Shown: positions 53,656 through 63,290, numbered from the stretch's first letter. The stretch: DNA of 64,000 nucleotides from Gemmatimonadaceae bacterium (GCA_024710705.1 JANJUF010000104.1:86695-150694); one strand, 5' to 3'. Numbers and translations: made by a program. The notes: a model not told the origin generated them from the sequence alone.

Positions 53656-55491
53656 ATGCGTCGCGAGCGGATCTTCCTGGCAGTAGCGCTGCTGATTCCC
53701 CTGGCGCTGTTCGGCGCGATCGAACTGGGTGCGCGGATGTTCTGGCGCGAGGGCGCGTCCCCGCTCTTCGTGACGGCCCCTGTGGCGCAGGGCCGATACC
53801 TCGTCGCCAATCCGGCAATCGCCGCCCGGTGGTTCCCGCTTGAGGAGCGGCCGCCAGGTCCGTCGGCCGAGCTGATGCGCCGCGTGAAGCCGGCGCGAGG
53901 CTTCCGGGTGTTCGTGCTCGGCGAGTCGGCCGCGCAGGGCTTCCCGTATCCGCGCACCGGCGCCTTCTCGCGCGCCCTCGCGGCCATGCTGCGCGATGCG
54001 CTGCCCGGCGATACGGTGGAGGTGATCAACCTTGGCATCGCCGCCACCAACAGCTTCGCCATGCTGGACTTGGTGCGCGACATTCTGCACCACGAGCCGG
54101 ACGCCATCGTGTACTACGGCGGCCACAACGAGTACTACGGGGCGATGGGCGCCGGCTCGTCGGTGCGCGTCCCCGGGTCGGATGGACTGGCGCGGCTCTA
54201 CCTCACGCTCCATCGGCTGCGGTCGGTGCGTCTCGCCAGTCACCTGCTCGCGCAATTGCGGCGCCGCGGCGCGCCGACGCGCGATCCGGCTGAGGAGGCG
54301 AACTTCATGGGCGTCGTGGCGCGCGATCGGGCCATCGAGTACGACGGCCCGGTGTACGCGCAGGGCGTGAGGCAGTACGAGGCGAACCTCTCGCGCATCG
54401 TGCGCGGCTTCCGGCGCGCTGGGGTGCCCGTGTACCTCGCGAGCGTGGCGAGCAACGAGCGCGACCAGCGCCCCTTCGCCTCGCCTGTAAATGCCGCGGC
54501 CGACAGCGCCTTCACCCGTGCCGAAGCGCTGCTCCTCGCCGGCGACAGCGCGGCCGCTCGCGGGGCCTTTGCCCAGGCGCGGGACCTCGACGTGATTCGC
54601 TTCCGCGCACCGAGTGCCTTCGTGGAGGTCGCCCAGCGCGTGGCAGCCGCCGAGGGGGCCAGCTACGTCCCGGTGGCCGAGGCCTTCGCCGCAGCATCTC
54701 CCGGCGGCGCCCCCGGAGCGTCGCTTTTTTTGGAACATGTACACGTCAACGCCGACGGCTCCTGGCTCATCGCGCAGACCGTGATGGAGGCGATGGTGCG
54801 AACTCCTCCACCCGGGCGCCGGTTCGATAGTGCGCTTCTGGCGGCGCCCGAGGTATATCAACGGGGACGTGCGCTCAGTGCGTTGGATGAGCGGATCGTG
54901 GCGCACCGGCTGGCGGCGCTCACGGCGCGGTGGCCGTTCGTGCCGGCGGGGGAACAGCAGGACTACTTCGGGAGTTATCGACCAAGGGACCTGATGGACT
55001 CCTTGGCGTTCGCCGTGGCTGCAGGGAGCACCCCGTGGGAGGTCGCAAAGCTGGAGCAGGCTCGTCGGGAGGTCGCGGCTGGCCGGATCGATTCGGGCCT
55101 GTTGGAGTACCGCAGTTTGATGCTCGATTCCCCGCAGTTCGCGGTGCCGTGGCGGGAGGCGGGAGAGGCGTTGGTCCGCGCGGATCGCTCCGCCGAAGCC
55201 GATTCGTTGCTGGCCGAGGCATTTCGCCTTGAGCCGACGGTGGCGTTGGCGCGCTATCGCGCGGACTTGGCTGGGCGGGAGCGGCGCTGGCGCGATGCGG
55301 CGGGGGCGTGGCAGTATATCGTAGGGCGGGATCCCAACGATCCTGAAGGCTGGTACAGGTTGTCGCTCGCATCGGCGCTGGCGGGTGATAGCTTGGCGGC
55401 ACGGGCCGCAGCGCAGCGGCTCGCTCGCATTGCGCCGAACCAACCCGCGTATCGCGAGTGGGTCCGGATGCTCCTCACGGCGCCGAGGTAG
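53656..55491 (+). CDS. SGNH/GDSL-hydrolase-like membrane protein with TPR-like tail
   Basis: A 611-residue protein. It has an N-terminal membrane anchor (RIFLAVALLIPLALFGAIEL), an SGNH-type domain with block I VLGESAAQGFPYPR (Ser nucleophile near 96), INLGIAATNSFA, block III YYGGHNEYYG (Asn) and block V HVHVNADGSW (His). A helical, repeat-like C-terminal region of about 200 residues follows (DSGLLEYRSLMLDSP, EGWYRLSLASALAGD). SGNH enzymes act as O-acetyl esterases or lipases; here an envelope polysaccharide is a plausible substrate. A 111-base divergent region separates it from the Dsb gene. Confidence 0.78.
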   Translation: MRRERIFLAVALLIPLALFGAIELGARMFWREGASPLFVTAPVAQGRYLVANPAIAARWFPLEERPPGPSAELMRRVKPARGFRVFVLGESAAQGFPYPRTGAFSRALAAMLRDALPGDTVEVINLGIAATNSFAMLDLVRDILHHEPDAIVYYGGHNEYYGAMGAGSSVRVPGSDGLARLYLTLHRLRSVRLASHLLAQLRRRGAPTRDPAEEANFMGVVARDRAIEYDGPVYAQGVRQYEANLSRIVRGFRRAGVPVYLASVASNERDQRPFASPVNAAADSAFTRAEALLLAGDSAAARGAFAQARDLDVIRFRAPSAFVEVAQRVAAAEGASYVPVAEAFAAASPGGAPGASLFLEHVHVNADGSWLIAQTVMEAMVRTPPPGRRFDSALLAAPEVYQRGRALSALDERIVAHRLAALTARWPFVPAGEQQDYFGSYRPRDLMDSLAFAVAAGSTPWEVAKLEQARREVAAGRIDSGLLEYRSLMLDSPQFAVPWREAGEALVRADRSAEADSLLAEAFRLEPTVALARYRADLAGRERRWRDAAGAWQYIVGRDPNDPEGWYRLSLASALAGDSLAARAAAQRLARIAPNQPAYREWVRMLLTAPR

Positions 55492-55498
55492 GAATACG

Positions 55499-56614
55499 AT
55501 GAATCGCCGGTCCGTCTTCTATAGAAGCGTCCTGCTGCTCGCCGTGCTGGGTGCGGCACTGGGGGCCCAGGGTGCGCCGCCCGCGGCAGTGGGGACGGTG
55601 CAGGGGACCGTGCGCTCCGCATCCGGAGTCGTCATCGTCGGGGCCGAGGTGATGGTGGAGGGTTCGCTGTTCCGCGCGCAGACGGGGGAGGACGGACGCT
55701 TCTCGTTGGCGGGGCTGCCGGCGGGCACGGTGCGCGTCACCGCCCGGCGACTCGGATACCAGCCACAGCGTCGCGAGCTCGTCGTGCCTGCTGGTGCGAC
55801 GGCCACCGTGGACTTCCGGCTCGCGACCACGCCCATCCAGATGGAAGCCATCTCGGTGACGGCCCGGCGGGAGCCCTCGGATTCCCGCCTCACCGGGTTC
55901 CGCATGCGCGCGGAGACGCAATCGGCGGGCACGATCTTTACGCGCGATCGCATCGAGCAGAGTCCCAATCGCAGCACCATGGACCTGCTGCGCACCGTGC
56001 CGGGCTTCCGGCTGATTCCGGCCGCGCGCGGGAGCGGGCAGTCGAGCACCATTCGGTTCCGGGCAAATCGCTGCCCACCGGTGGTCTTCATTGATGGCCA
56101 TGCCGCCGGGGCCACGGAGTTCGACCTTGAGACGATTGATCTTCATATGGTGGAGGGGATCGAGGTGTACCCGACGAGCACCTCGCTACCGGCCGAGTTC
56201 TTCACGGCCACCAGGGGTGAGCAGTGCGGCGTGATTGCGATCTGGTCGCGCCCGGCGCAGCCGCGCCCGCCGCGTCCGCGCCCGCCGGCCGAGGCGGTGG
56301 CCGCCGAGGCCAGGCAAGCCGCTCGCAAGGCCGACGAGGTGGACCAGGTGGCGTACACGCTCGGCGGCAACCCCGAGGTGGTATATCCGGACTCGCTGTG
56401 GCGGACGTCTACGCCGGGCGAGGTGCTGCTGGAGTTCGTGGTGGATGCGCGTGGGCGTCTCGAGTGGTCCACGCTGTTGGTGGTGAACGAGACGCATCCG
56501 TACTTCACGCGGGCCGTGCTGGAGGCACTGATGTTGGCGCGCTGGGAGCCGGCGAAGGTTGGCACGCGTCGGGTAGCGCAACTGGTGGTGCTGCCGGTGC
56601 GCTTCGTGCGCTGA
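55499..56614 (+). CDS. CarboxypepD_reg-plug-TonB_C fusion protein without a barrel
   Basis: A 371-residue protein with a signal peptide (VFYRSVLLLAVLGAALGAQG). Residues about 33-110 form a carboxypeptidase-regulatory-like domain (GTVQGTVRSASGVVIVGAEVMV...AGLPAGTVRVTARRLGYQ). About 130-260 resemble the plug of a TonB-dependent receptor (DRIEQSPNRSTMDLLRTVPGF, IRFRANRCPPVVFIDGH, VEGIEVYPTST). Instead of a 22-strand barrel, a Pro/Arg linker (PRPPRPRPPAE) leads into a TonB C-terminal domain (about 295-371: NPEVVYPDSL...GEVLLEFVVDARGRL...ARWEPAKVGTRRVA...PVRFVR). This combination is unusual. Seven bases after the SGNH gene, so co-transcribed. Confidence 0.82.
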   Translation: MNRRSVFYRSVLLLAVLGAALGAQGAPPAAVGTVQGTVRSASGVVIVGAEVMVEGSLFRAQTGEDGRFSLAGLPAGTVRVTARRLGYQPQRRELVVPAGATATVDFRLATTPIQMEAISVTARREPSDSRLTGFRMRAETQSAGTIFTRDRIEQSPNRSTMDLLRTVPGFRLIPAARGSGQSSTIRFRANRCPPVVFIDGHAAGATEFDLETIDLHMVEGIEVYPTSTSLPAEFFTATRGEQCGVIAIWSRPAQPRPPRPRPPAEAVAAEARQAARKADEVDQVAYTLGGNPEVVYPDSLWRTSTPGEVLLEFVVDARGRLEWSTLLVVNETHPYFTRAVLEALMLARWEPAKVGTRRVAQLVVLPVRFVR

Positions 56615-56910
56615 GGGGTTCCGCGCGGGCCGGGAGTGAGTCGGCGTTTGTTCGGGGAACGGCCCCCGATTCAGCCAAATTCCTGGTCGGACTTGCCTTG
56701 CGGAGTCCCCGGCTGCCAGTATGTTAACCACTTCCGTGACCTAGGGCGGGGGCAGCTGTGGCCTCCGCTTCACGATGTTGTGACGCAGGTCGCAGTGACG
56801 AGGTAAGCACAACAGAGTTTCCGTGCGCTCCCGCACTTTCGGTGGGCGCGTACAGTTGTCCCCCACCGGGCGATGGTCCGGTATCCCACCCCTCTTCACG
56901 AGGACAGACG
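56615..56910 (+). promoter_or_regulatory. Promoter and long leader of the SusC/SusD unit
   Basis: TTGCGG (56698-56703), a 16-base spacer and TATGTT (56720-56725) form a candidate promoter, giving a leader of about 180 bases. A one-mismatch Crp-like half-dyad, TGTGA-N6-TCGCA, lies at 56779-56794 and may be chance. GAGGA lies seven bases before the susC ATG. No gene is supported in these 296 bases. Confidence 0.4.
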
Positions 56911-59900
56911 ATGGTGCGCGTTCCCTTCGGTACACGTCTCTTGCGCGCCGCACTCGGCGCAACCTTCCTGAGTGCAGCGACAGCAGGTGTCGCGCTGGCT
57001 CAGGGCGCCGTGATCAGCGGCACTGTCACCGCCGAGGGCCAGGGCAATGCCCTCCCGGCGAGTGTCACCATCCAGCAGCTTGGGCTTGCCGTACAGGCGA
57101 GCGAGCAGGGCCGCTACACCATCCAGGTGCCTGGCGCACAGGTGCTGAACCAGCAGGTGCGTATCGTCGCGCGGTACATCGGCTATGAGCCGCTGACCAA
57201 GACGATCACGATTTCCGCTGGCGCGCAGACGGTCGACTTCTCGCTGAAGTTCGACCCGTTCCGTCTCTCGGACGTCGTCGTGACGGGTACCTCCGACGGC
57301 CAGAGCCGCAACAAGATCCCGTTCTCGGTCGCGGTCGTGAACGAGGAGCAGCTGAAGGAAGTGCCGGCGTCGTCGCCGGTCGCCGCGTTGGCCGGTAAGG
57401 TTGCCGGCGCGCGCATCGCCATCGGCACGGGTAACCCCGGCGCCGCCCCGGCGATCCGCCTCCGTGGCTCGACGAACCTCGGCGTCGGCGGCTCCAGCCC
57501 GCTGATCATCGTCGACGGCGTCATCACCCGCTTCTCGATCGCCGACATCGACGCGCAGGACATCCAGTCGATCGAAGTGCTCAAGGGCGCGGCCGCCTCG
57601 GCCTTCTACGGCTCCGACGCTGCCAACGGCGTGCTCGCGATCACGACCAAGCGCGGCAACGACATCCGTGAGGGCACGGTCCGCATGTCGGTCCGGTCGG
57701 AAATCGGCAACACGGCGCTGAACCGCTGGGTGCCGCTCAACCGCTCGCACCAGTACCTGACGAATCCGGATGGTTCGATCACCACGAACGCCGCCGGCAC
57801 GCGTCAGCTCGATCCCGACAACCTCATGGACAATCCGTATCCGTCCTCGGGTGACATGCGCTGGCGCAACCAGCTCAAGGAGTGGATCACGGGCGGCGAG
57901 TTCTACACGAACAACTTCCAGCTCGGCTTCCGCCGCGGCGGGACGAACCTGAACACCTCCTTCACCTCGGACCACAACGGCGGCATCCTGCCGTTCCGGT
58001 CGGGCCAGTTCCGTCAGTCGGCCCGCGTGAACGTGGACCAGCAGATCAACAGCAAGGCGGACTTCGGCGTCTCGGCGACCTACTCGCTGTCGAACAACGA
58101 CCTCGATCCGGGTTCCTCGGCCGGTTGGTTCGCCCTGCTGCAGGCCCCGCCCGACGTGAACCTCAAGCGTCCGAACGGCGCGTCCGACCCGGTGGACTAC
58201 TTCCCGGTGCTGCCGGCCTTCGCGTCGAATTCGCGCGGCAACCCGCTCTACGACCTCGCGAACGCCAGCTACAACCTGCGCCGTGAGCGTATCCTCGGTT
58301 CGGCAACCCTCCGGTACCGTCCGATGGAGTGGCTCCGCCTCGAGGGCTCGTACGGCACGGACCGTTCGAACCGCCGTTCGCAGAGCTACAACTTTGTCGG
58401 CTACTACAACGGTCAGGGCGTCCCGGGGAACGGGTCGCTGGCCATCAACTACGCTGGTGACGTGGCCGAGAATCTCCAGGCCAACGCGATCGCGACGAAG
58501 GTCTTCGGTGACCTGCTCTCGACGACCCGCGTCACGTACCTCGTGGAAAAGCAGACCACGGCGAGCCTCGGCGCGTCGGGCAACGTGCTGACCGTGCCCG
58601 GCGTGATTGACCTTGACGCCGTGCCACCCGACAACAACAGCATCGGGTCGGGCTCCACGCAGCGCAACACGATCAACTACTTCGTTTCGCAGGCGTTCGA
58701 CTGGCGTGAGAAGTACATCCTCGACCTCCTCGTGCGTCGCGACGGTTCGTCGCTCTTCGGCGCCGACAATCGGTGGGCGAACTTCTACCGCGTGGCCGGT
58801 GCCTGGCGCTTCACGGAAGACTTCGCGCTTCCGGGCGTGCAGGAAGGCCGCATCCGGTTCGCGCGCGGGACCGCGGGTCTTCGCCCCGGCTTCGCCGACC
58901 AGTATGAGAATTATTCGCTGAGCGACGGTCAGGTCACCAAGAGCCAGCTCGGCAACCCGACGCTGACCCCGGCCATCCAGACCGAGAATGAGTACGGCTT
59001 CAACCTGACCTTCCTCGACAAGTTCGACGCCGAGCTCGTGTATGCGTCGCGCGTGACCGAGGGTGCCTTCCTCGCCGTGCCGCTGTCGCCGGCCGTGGGT
59101 GACGGTGCGGTCAACATCGGGTCGGGCTACACCTTCGCGGTGCAGAATGCCGCCGACGTCAGTGCGCAGACGCTCGAGTTCTCGCTCGGCGCCCGCATCG
59201 TGGACGGCCCGGAGTTCAGCTACGCCGTGAACTTCGTGGCGGATCGTACCCGCCAGAAGATCGACCGCCTCGGCCGTGCGCCCTTCCGCGTCAACGCGGG
59301 TGGCCAGGGTCAGGACGTGTTCTACTATCGTGAGGGCGAGACCCTCGGCGTGATCTACGGGCAGCGCTGGGTCCGTGACCTGGATGAGCTGTCGCTGATG
59401 AACCTCGATCCGTCGCTGTACACCATCAACAGCGAAGGCTACGCCGTGCTCACGTCCCGCCTCGGGACCTCGCTCGAGCGTCCGATTGCCTTCACCGACA
59501 TCAACAACTTCAACAACACCACGTTCCAGATCGGCGATGTGAACCCGGACTTCTCGTGGGGCTTCACGCAGACCGCTCGCTGGCGTGGGTTCCAGCTCTA
59601 CGCGCTGATCGACGGCGTGAAGGGCGGCGACATCTACAACTTCACCAAGCAGTGGATGTACCAGGACTTCCGCCATGGGTCGGTTGACCAGGCCGGGAAG
59701 GCCGATGCCCGACCGTACCAGTTCCACTCGGCGGGTCTGTACAACGGCTTGGTGGCGAACTCGCACTTCGTCGAGGACGGCACGTATGCCCGTCTCCGTG
59801 AGTTCAGCCTCTCGTATAACTTCGATCCGGGTCTCCTCTCCCGTGTCGGCCTGGGCGCCCTCTCGCAGGGCATGAAGCTCTCCCTCGTCGGTCGTAACCT

Positions 59901-60030
59901 GATCACGTGGACGAACTACAGCGGCTTCGACCCAGAAGCCAACTCGGGCAACGACTTCAACTTCCGCATTGACGGCTTCCGGTATCCGAACTTCCGGACG
60001 GTCACGGCGATGATTGACGTGTCCTTCTGA
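56911..60030 (+). CDS. SusC/RagA-type TonB-linked outer-membrane receptor
   Basis: A 1039-residue receptor. In order: signal peptide to about residue 32 (ALAQG), a carboxypeptidase-regulatory-like N-terminal domain (ISGTVTAEGQGNALPASVTI), the plug (about 120-235, with VVVTGTSDGQ, APAIRLRGSTNLGVGGSSPLIIVDGV and IEVLKGAAASAFYGSDAANGVL), then a 22-strand barrel ending in a terminal Phe (DVSF). It imports nutrients with the SusD partner encoded directly downstream; the substrate (glycan, peptide or other) is unknown. The ATG 56911 with GAGGA is chosen over the longer open frame, which lacks a signal peptide at its start. No glycoside hydrolase or protease is co-located. Confidence 0.93.
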   Translation: MVRVPFGTRLLRAALGATFLSAATAGVALAQGAVISGTVTAEGQGNALPASVTIQQLGLAVQASEQGRYTIQVPGAQVLNQQVRIVARYIGYEPLTKTITISAGAQTVDFSLKFDPFRLSDVVVTGTSDGQSRNKIPFSVAVVNEEQLKEVPASSPVAALAGKVAGARIAIGTGNPGAAPAIRLRGSTNLGVGGSSPLIIVDGVITRFSIADIDAQDIQSIEVLKGAAASAFYGSDAANGVLAITTKRGNDIREGTVRMSVRSEIGNTALNRWVPLNRSHQYLTNPDGSITTNAAGTRQLDPDNLMDNPYPSSGDMRWRNQLKEWITGGEFYTNNFQLGFRRGGTNLNTSFTSDHNGGILPFRSGQFRQSARVNVDQQINSKADFGVSATYSLSNNDLDPGSSAGWFALLQAPPDVNLKRPNGASDPVDYFPVLPAFASNSRGNPLYDLANASYNLRRERILGSATLRYRPMEWLRLEGSYGTDRSNRRSQSYNFVGYYNGQGVPGNGSLAINYAGDVAENLQANAIATKVFGDLLSTTRVTYLVEKQTTASLGASGNVLTVPGVIDLDAVPPDNNSIGSGSTQRNTINYFVSQAFDWREKYILDLLVRRDGSSLFGADNRWANFYRVAGAWRFTEDFALPGVQEGRIRFARGTAGLRPGFADQYENYSLSDGQVTKSQLGNPTLTPAIQTENEYGFNLTFLDKFDAELVYASRVTEGAFLAVPLSPAVGDGAVNIGSGYTFAVQNAADVSAQTLEFSLGARIVDGPEFSYAVNFVADRTRQKIDRLGRAPFRVNAGGQGQDVFYYREGETLGVIYGQRWVRDLDELSLMNLDPSLYTINSEGYAVLTSRLGTSLERPIAFTDINNFNNTTFQIGDVNPDFSWGFTQTARWRGFQLYALIDGVKGGDIYNFTKQWMYQDFRHGSVDQAGKADARPYQFHSAGLYNGLVANSHFVEDGTYARLREFSLSYNFDPGLLSRVGLGALSQGMKLSLVGRNLITWTNYSGFDPEANSGNDFNFRIDGFRYPNFRTVTAMIDVSF

Positions 60031-60059
60031 TCTCTCGATACCTACCTAGGAGACAACCA

Positions 60060-61604
60060 GTGAATAACCGCTTCTTCCGTTCGATTCTCGCCACCGGGGC
60101 CGTGCTCAGCACGGCCGCGTGCGTGGATCTCGACGTGACGAACCCCAACAACCCGGACTCGAGCCAGGCGCTCGGTACGCCCTCGGTGGTTGCGGCGCTC
60201 GCGACGTCCTCCGTGGGCTCGTGGTATCGCACCGCGACGTTCTACGAAGGCACGATGATGATGCAGGTCACCGCGGATCATGCCACGGCGAACTTCGGCA
60301 ACTTCGGCATGCGCTTCAACAACGAAGAGCCGCGCATTCCGTACAACAACAACTCGGCGTCCGGTGACGAGCCGGCGGCCCGGGTGATGTACAACGGCTA
60401 CTACTCGGCCCTCTCGGCGGCGAACGACGTGCTCCTCGCGTTCGACCTCGGGTTGACGTTCGGGTCGGTAGCCGAGAACGAGCGCATCATGTCCACGGCG
60501 CTCTTCACCCAGGCTGCGACCCTCATGGGCCTGGCGCTCCAGTACGACCAGGGCTTCCCGACCACCCGCCCGCCGGTCACGCTGGCGGATGCGGCGATCC
60601 AGCCGTACACCGTGATGCTCGACTCGGCCATGGCTGCTTGGGACCGCGTGATTGCGATCGCGGACGGCAAGGGTTGGTCGTGGAATACCGAATGGCTGCC
60701 GCTCTTTGACGCCGAGCCCTCGGCCGACGTCGTCGCCCGGATTGCCCGTACCATGGCCGCCCGGACGCTGGTGCTCGGCGCCCGCACCGGTGCCCAAAAC
60801 ACCGCCACCGACTGGGCGCAGGTGCTCGCCTACGCGGATGCCGGCATCACGGGCACCGGCCTCACCGACATCGACTTCTCCATCACCGATGACGGTGGCA
60901 TCCTGTGGTACGACTACATCAAGCTCTACGGCAACCTCGATTCCTGGACCCGCGTTGACCAGCGCCTGATCAACCGCATGGTTCCGACCATTCCGGTCAA
61001 GTTCAATGGCTCCGCGAACCAGCCGGCGAACATCAACGCCGACCGTCTCGACCTTCGTGTCGCGGACGCTGCCGGCACCTGCGGCGCGAGCCTGAATACC
61101 TGCATCGCGGGCAACGGCCCGGATGAGGACTACATCAACACGCGCACGGTCATCGGTGACCCGGGCCGTGGCATCTGGATGCAGTCCACCTTCTACCACA
61201 AGCGCTGGCGCCGGACGTCGTTCGCCAACGCCGGTGCGGTGCGCCTCGGTGGCGAGAACGTGTACGTGCTCGCCGCAGAGAACGACCTGATGATCGCCGA
61301 GGCGCTCGCGCGCACCGGCGGTGACCTCACCCGCGCGGCTGCGCTGGTCAACAAGACCCGCGTGACCCGTGGCGGCCTGGCCGCCGTGGCGGCGGACGCC
61401 AATGCAATCCTGGCGGCCATCGACTACGAGCGTGACGTGGAGCTGCTCAACACCAGTGCGCTGTCGCTGTTCGACGGCCGCCGGTTCGAGCGCCTCCAGA
61501 TCGGCACCTTCCGTCACATGCCGATGCCGGCCCGCGAGCTCGAGATCCTCGGGCGTCCGGTCTACACCTTCGGCGGTGCGGTCGAGAACCCGTCCGGCAT
61601 GTAA
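60060..61604 (+). CDS. SusD/RagB-type outer-membrane lipoprotein
   Basis: A 514-residue substrate-capturing lid protein for the SusC receptor. A lipoprotein signal (SILATGAVLSTAAC, Cys about 21) anchors it to the outer membrane. The mature part has the N-terminal VDLDVTNPNNPD segment typical of RagB/SusD, helical TPR-like units and the C-terminal block with YVLAAENDLMIAEALAR...NKTRV...IDYERDVELLNTSALSLFDGRRF. The GTG start has AGGAG about eight bases upstream. Follows susC by 29 bases. A 13-bp terminator stem comes 24 bases after the stop. Confidence 0.92.
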   Translation: MNNRFFRSILATGAVLSTAACVDLDVTNPNNPDSSQALGTPSVVAALATSSVGSWYRTATFYEGTMMMQVTADHATANFGNFGMRFNNEEPRIPYNNNSASGDEPAARVMYNGYYSALSAANDVLLAFDLGLTFGSVAENERIMSTALFTQAATLMGLALQYDQGFPTTRPPVTLADAAIQPYTVMLDSAMAAWDRVIAIADGKGWSWNTEWLPLFDAEPSADVVARIARTMAARTLVLGARTGAQNTATDWAQVLAYADAGITGTGLTDIDFSITDDGGILWYDYIKLYGNLDSWTRVDQRLINRMVPTIPVKFNGSANQPANINADRLDLRVADAAGTCGASLNTCIAGNGPDEDYINTRTVIGDPGRGIWMQSTFYHKRWRRTSFANAGAVRLGGENVYVLAAENDLMIAEALARTGGDLTRAAALVNKTRVTRGGLAAVAADANAILAAIDYERDVELLNTSALSLFDGRRFERLQIGTFRHMPMPARELEILGRPVYTFGGAVENPSGM

Positions 61605-61628
61605 TCGCCGGGTAGTATCGTAGGACGG

Positions 61629-61658
61629 ACGGCCCATCGCCTCACGGCGGTGGGCCGT
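61629..61658 (+). terminator. Terminator stem after the SusC/SusD unit
   Basis: ACGGCCCATCGCC / GGCGGTGGGCCGT: a 13-bp stem with one T-G pair and a TCAC loop, followed by TCAGCTTCTCC. Strong stem, weak U-run. Confidence 0.75.
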
Positions 61659-61703
61659 TCAGCTTCTCCCCCTCCCACCCCCAAGCGCCGGGGCGCGAAG
61701 CAA

Positions 61704-61739
61704 AGCGGGGCGGCCCCCGAGTCTGGTGGCCGCCCCGCT
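61704..61739. terminator. Second terminator stem between convergent susD and lipoprotein genes
   Basis: AGCGGGGCGGCC / GGCCGCCCCGCT: a perfect 12-bp stem with a 12-base loop. On the minus strand it is followed by TTTGC, so it probably serves the 61776-62270 gene. Confidence 0.7.
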
Positions 61740-61746
61740 CTTGATG

Positions 61747-61770
61747 CTTCCGTCTTCAGTCTTCCGTCTC
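61747..61770. repeat. Solo GGAAGAC-heptad array beside a terminator
   Basis: Three inverted-sense heptads (one base changed) lie between the terminator stem and the stop codon of the minus-strand lipoprotein gene. No second arm is visible. Confidence 0.72.
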
Positions 61771-61775
61771 GCGGC

Positions 61776-62270
61776 TCAACCTGCCTTCGCCACGAGATTC
61801 GAGCACGCAATCACGTTCGTGAGGTTGTCCCCGCCACGGTACACATTCACGTGGTAGGTGCCTTGGGGGAGCACGATCGGCACATCGTCCACCTTGAGGT
61901 CACCACGGCCGTTGTTGCTGAGCTCGAGGGGCGGAAACTGCGCGGCCGGCATCACCGGAACCCCACCACTGCCACAGCGACCCGGCACGATGGCCCAGGA
62001 CAGGACCTCCGACGCCGCCGAGTTGGTGTTCAGCGACAGCGTAATCTGGGACCGACCGGTGGATTCCCGGTACAGCACCCGCACGTTGCCGTAGATGCGC
62101 TGGACGGTGGTCATGCCGAGCCGGCCATCGGACTGCTGGATCGGACGGAAGGTCCCGTCGTACTGGATGGCACCGGAGGCGATGATCTCGGTCGTGTCGG
62201 ACCCGGCCTGCGACGACGCACAGGCGCCGAGGGCCACCGCCGCCGCGAGGATCGCGGACGTCGTTCTCAT
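61776..62270 (-). CDS. Small lipoprotein of unknown function
   Basis: A 164-residue protein with a lipobox (AAAVALGAC, Cys about 17) followed by a beta-rich domain (IASGAIQYDGTFRPIQQ, VRVLYRESTGRSQITLSL, GTYHVNVYRGGDNLTNVIAC). Two further cysteines may form a disulfide in the periplasm. No family is recognised. Upstream, TATACT on the minus strand near 62321-62326 may be its -10, in a 75-base gap to the M23 peptidase gene. Convergent with susD. Confidence 0.68.
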   Translation of the reverse strand: MRTTSAILAAAVALGACASSQAGSDTTEIIASGAIQYDGTFRPIQQSDGRLGMTTVQRIYGNVRVLYRESTGRSQITLSLNTNSAASEVLSWAIVPGRCGSGGVPVMPAAQFPPLELSNNGRGDLKVDDVPIVLPQGTYHVNVYRGGDNLTNVIACSNLVAKAG

Positions 62271-62345
62271 GAGGCTACTCCATGGATACGGTTCGAACCT
62301 GCTCCTGCGGGATACCCTAGTATACGCCGCGGACGCTAATACTGC

Positions 62346-63290
62346 TCAGTCCTGGACGTCCGGCAGCACGTAGGTCAGGGGGTCCACGGGACGACCATTC
62401 ACGTGGATCTCGTAATGCAGGTGCGGCGCCGTGGAGAGGCCGGTGCTGCCCACGGCCGCGATCAACTGCCCACGCGTCACCTGCTGTCCCACCCGCACCG
62501 CGAGGCGCGAGCAATGCGCGAAGCGCGTGCGGATGCCGTTGCCGTGGTCGATCTCCACGGTGAGCCCGTAGCCCTTGTCCATGCTCGCGTGCACCACGCG
62601 CCCGGCCGCCGGAGCCACGATCGGCGTGCCGGTGGGCGCCGTGACGTCAATGCCCTCGTGCGGCCGATTCTCGTTCAGGATCGGATGGAAGCGACTCTTC
62701 GTGAACTGGCTCGAGAGCCAGCCCGCCGTGGGCAGGATGCTCGGCGTGCTCGCGAATCGCCGGTAGTTGGCCTCCAGCGTGTCCGACACGTCGCGGAAGC
62801 CGGTGGAGAGGTCCGACGCCCGCGTAATCAGGCCTTCGATGTCCGGACGGGCGCTCCAGCCCAGCCGCCCGCTGAAGGGCCGCCGGCGCAACGGCATCTC
62901 CGGTGTGGCCTCCGCCAAGCTCGCCGTCACCGGCGAGATCAGCGGTTCATCGTCCCGCACGGGCGATGCCTCCACCGGCAGGCCCGCTAGCATCCGGAGC
63001 TGGTCCTCGCGCCGCGCGATCTGCTGTAGCGTGTCGTCGAGCACCCGGAAGCGCTCCTCAATCCGCGCGATGTCCGCCTGGAGGGCTTCGTTCTGCGCGG
63101 CCACGAGGCGCGACCCGGGTGTTCCCCACGGCGAGAACAGCACGATCACCGCCCACGCCACCAACAACGCCGACGTGACGCTCCCCCACGCGAGCGCGCG
63201 GAACGTCCACCCCGGCACCTGATAGGTGCGGGCGACCTCGTTCTTGGGGGGGACCAGGACGACGGTCCAGCTGCGGCGATTGGGCATCAT
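62346..63290 (-). CDS. M23-family membrane-anchored murein peptidase
   Basis: A 314-residue protein. One N-terminal membrane helix (about 32-52, ALAWGSVTSALLVAWAVIVL) is followed by a coiled coil (about 60-100), a linker and a C-terminal LytM/M23 domain. The zinc ligands are visible as HEGIDVTAPTG (His, Asp) and HLHYEIHVNG (HxH). M23 enzymes cut peptide crosslinks in peptidoglycan or, when degenerate, activate amidases; the complete metal site here favours an active enzyme. The coiled coil suggests a division- or elongation-linked, EnvC/NlpD- or MepM-like role. Confidence 0.9.
   Translation of the reverse strand: MMPNRRSWTVVLVPPKNEVARTYQVPGWTFRALAWGSVTSALLVAWAVIVLFSPWGTPGSRLVAAQNEALQADIARIEERFRVLDDTLQQIARREDQLRMLAGLPVEASPVRDDEPLISPVTASLAEATPEMPLRRRPFSGRLGWSARPDIEGLITRASDLSTGFRDVSDTLEANYRRFASTPSILPTAGWLSSQFTKSRFHPILNENRPHEGIDVTAPTGTPIVAPAAGRVVHASMDKGYGLTVEIDHGNGIRTRFAHCSRLAVRVGQQVTRGQLIAAVGSTGLSTAPHLHYEIHVNGRPVDPLTYVLPDVQD

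Noticed and set aside
53545..55443. Upstream extension of the Dsb-like frame across the SGNH hydrolase gene
   Set aside because: The signal peptide and ATG at 53544 define the real start; the extension is antisense to a gene with clear SGNH motifs.
56779..56794. Crp-like site upstream of susC
   Set aside because: One mismatch and no symmetry in the right half; expected by chance about twice in this window.
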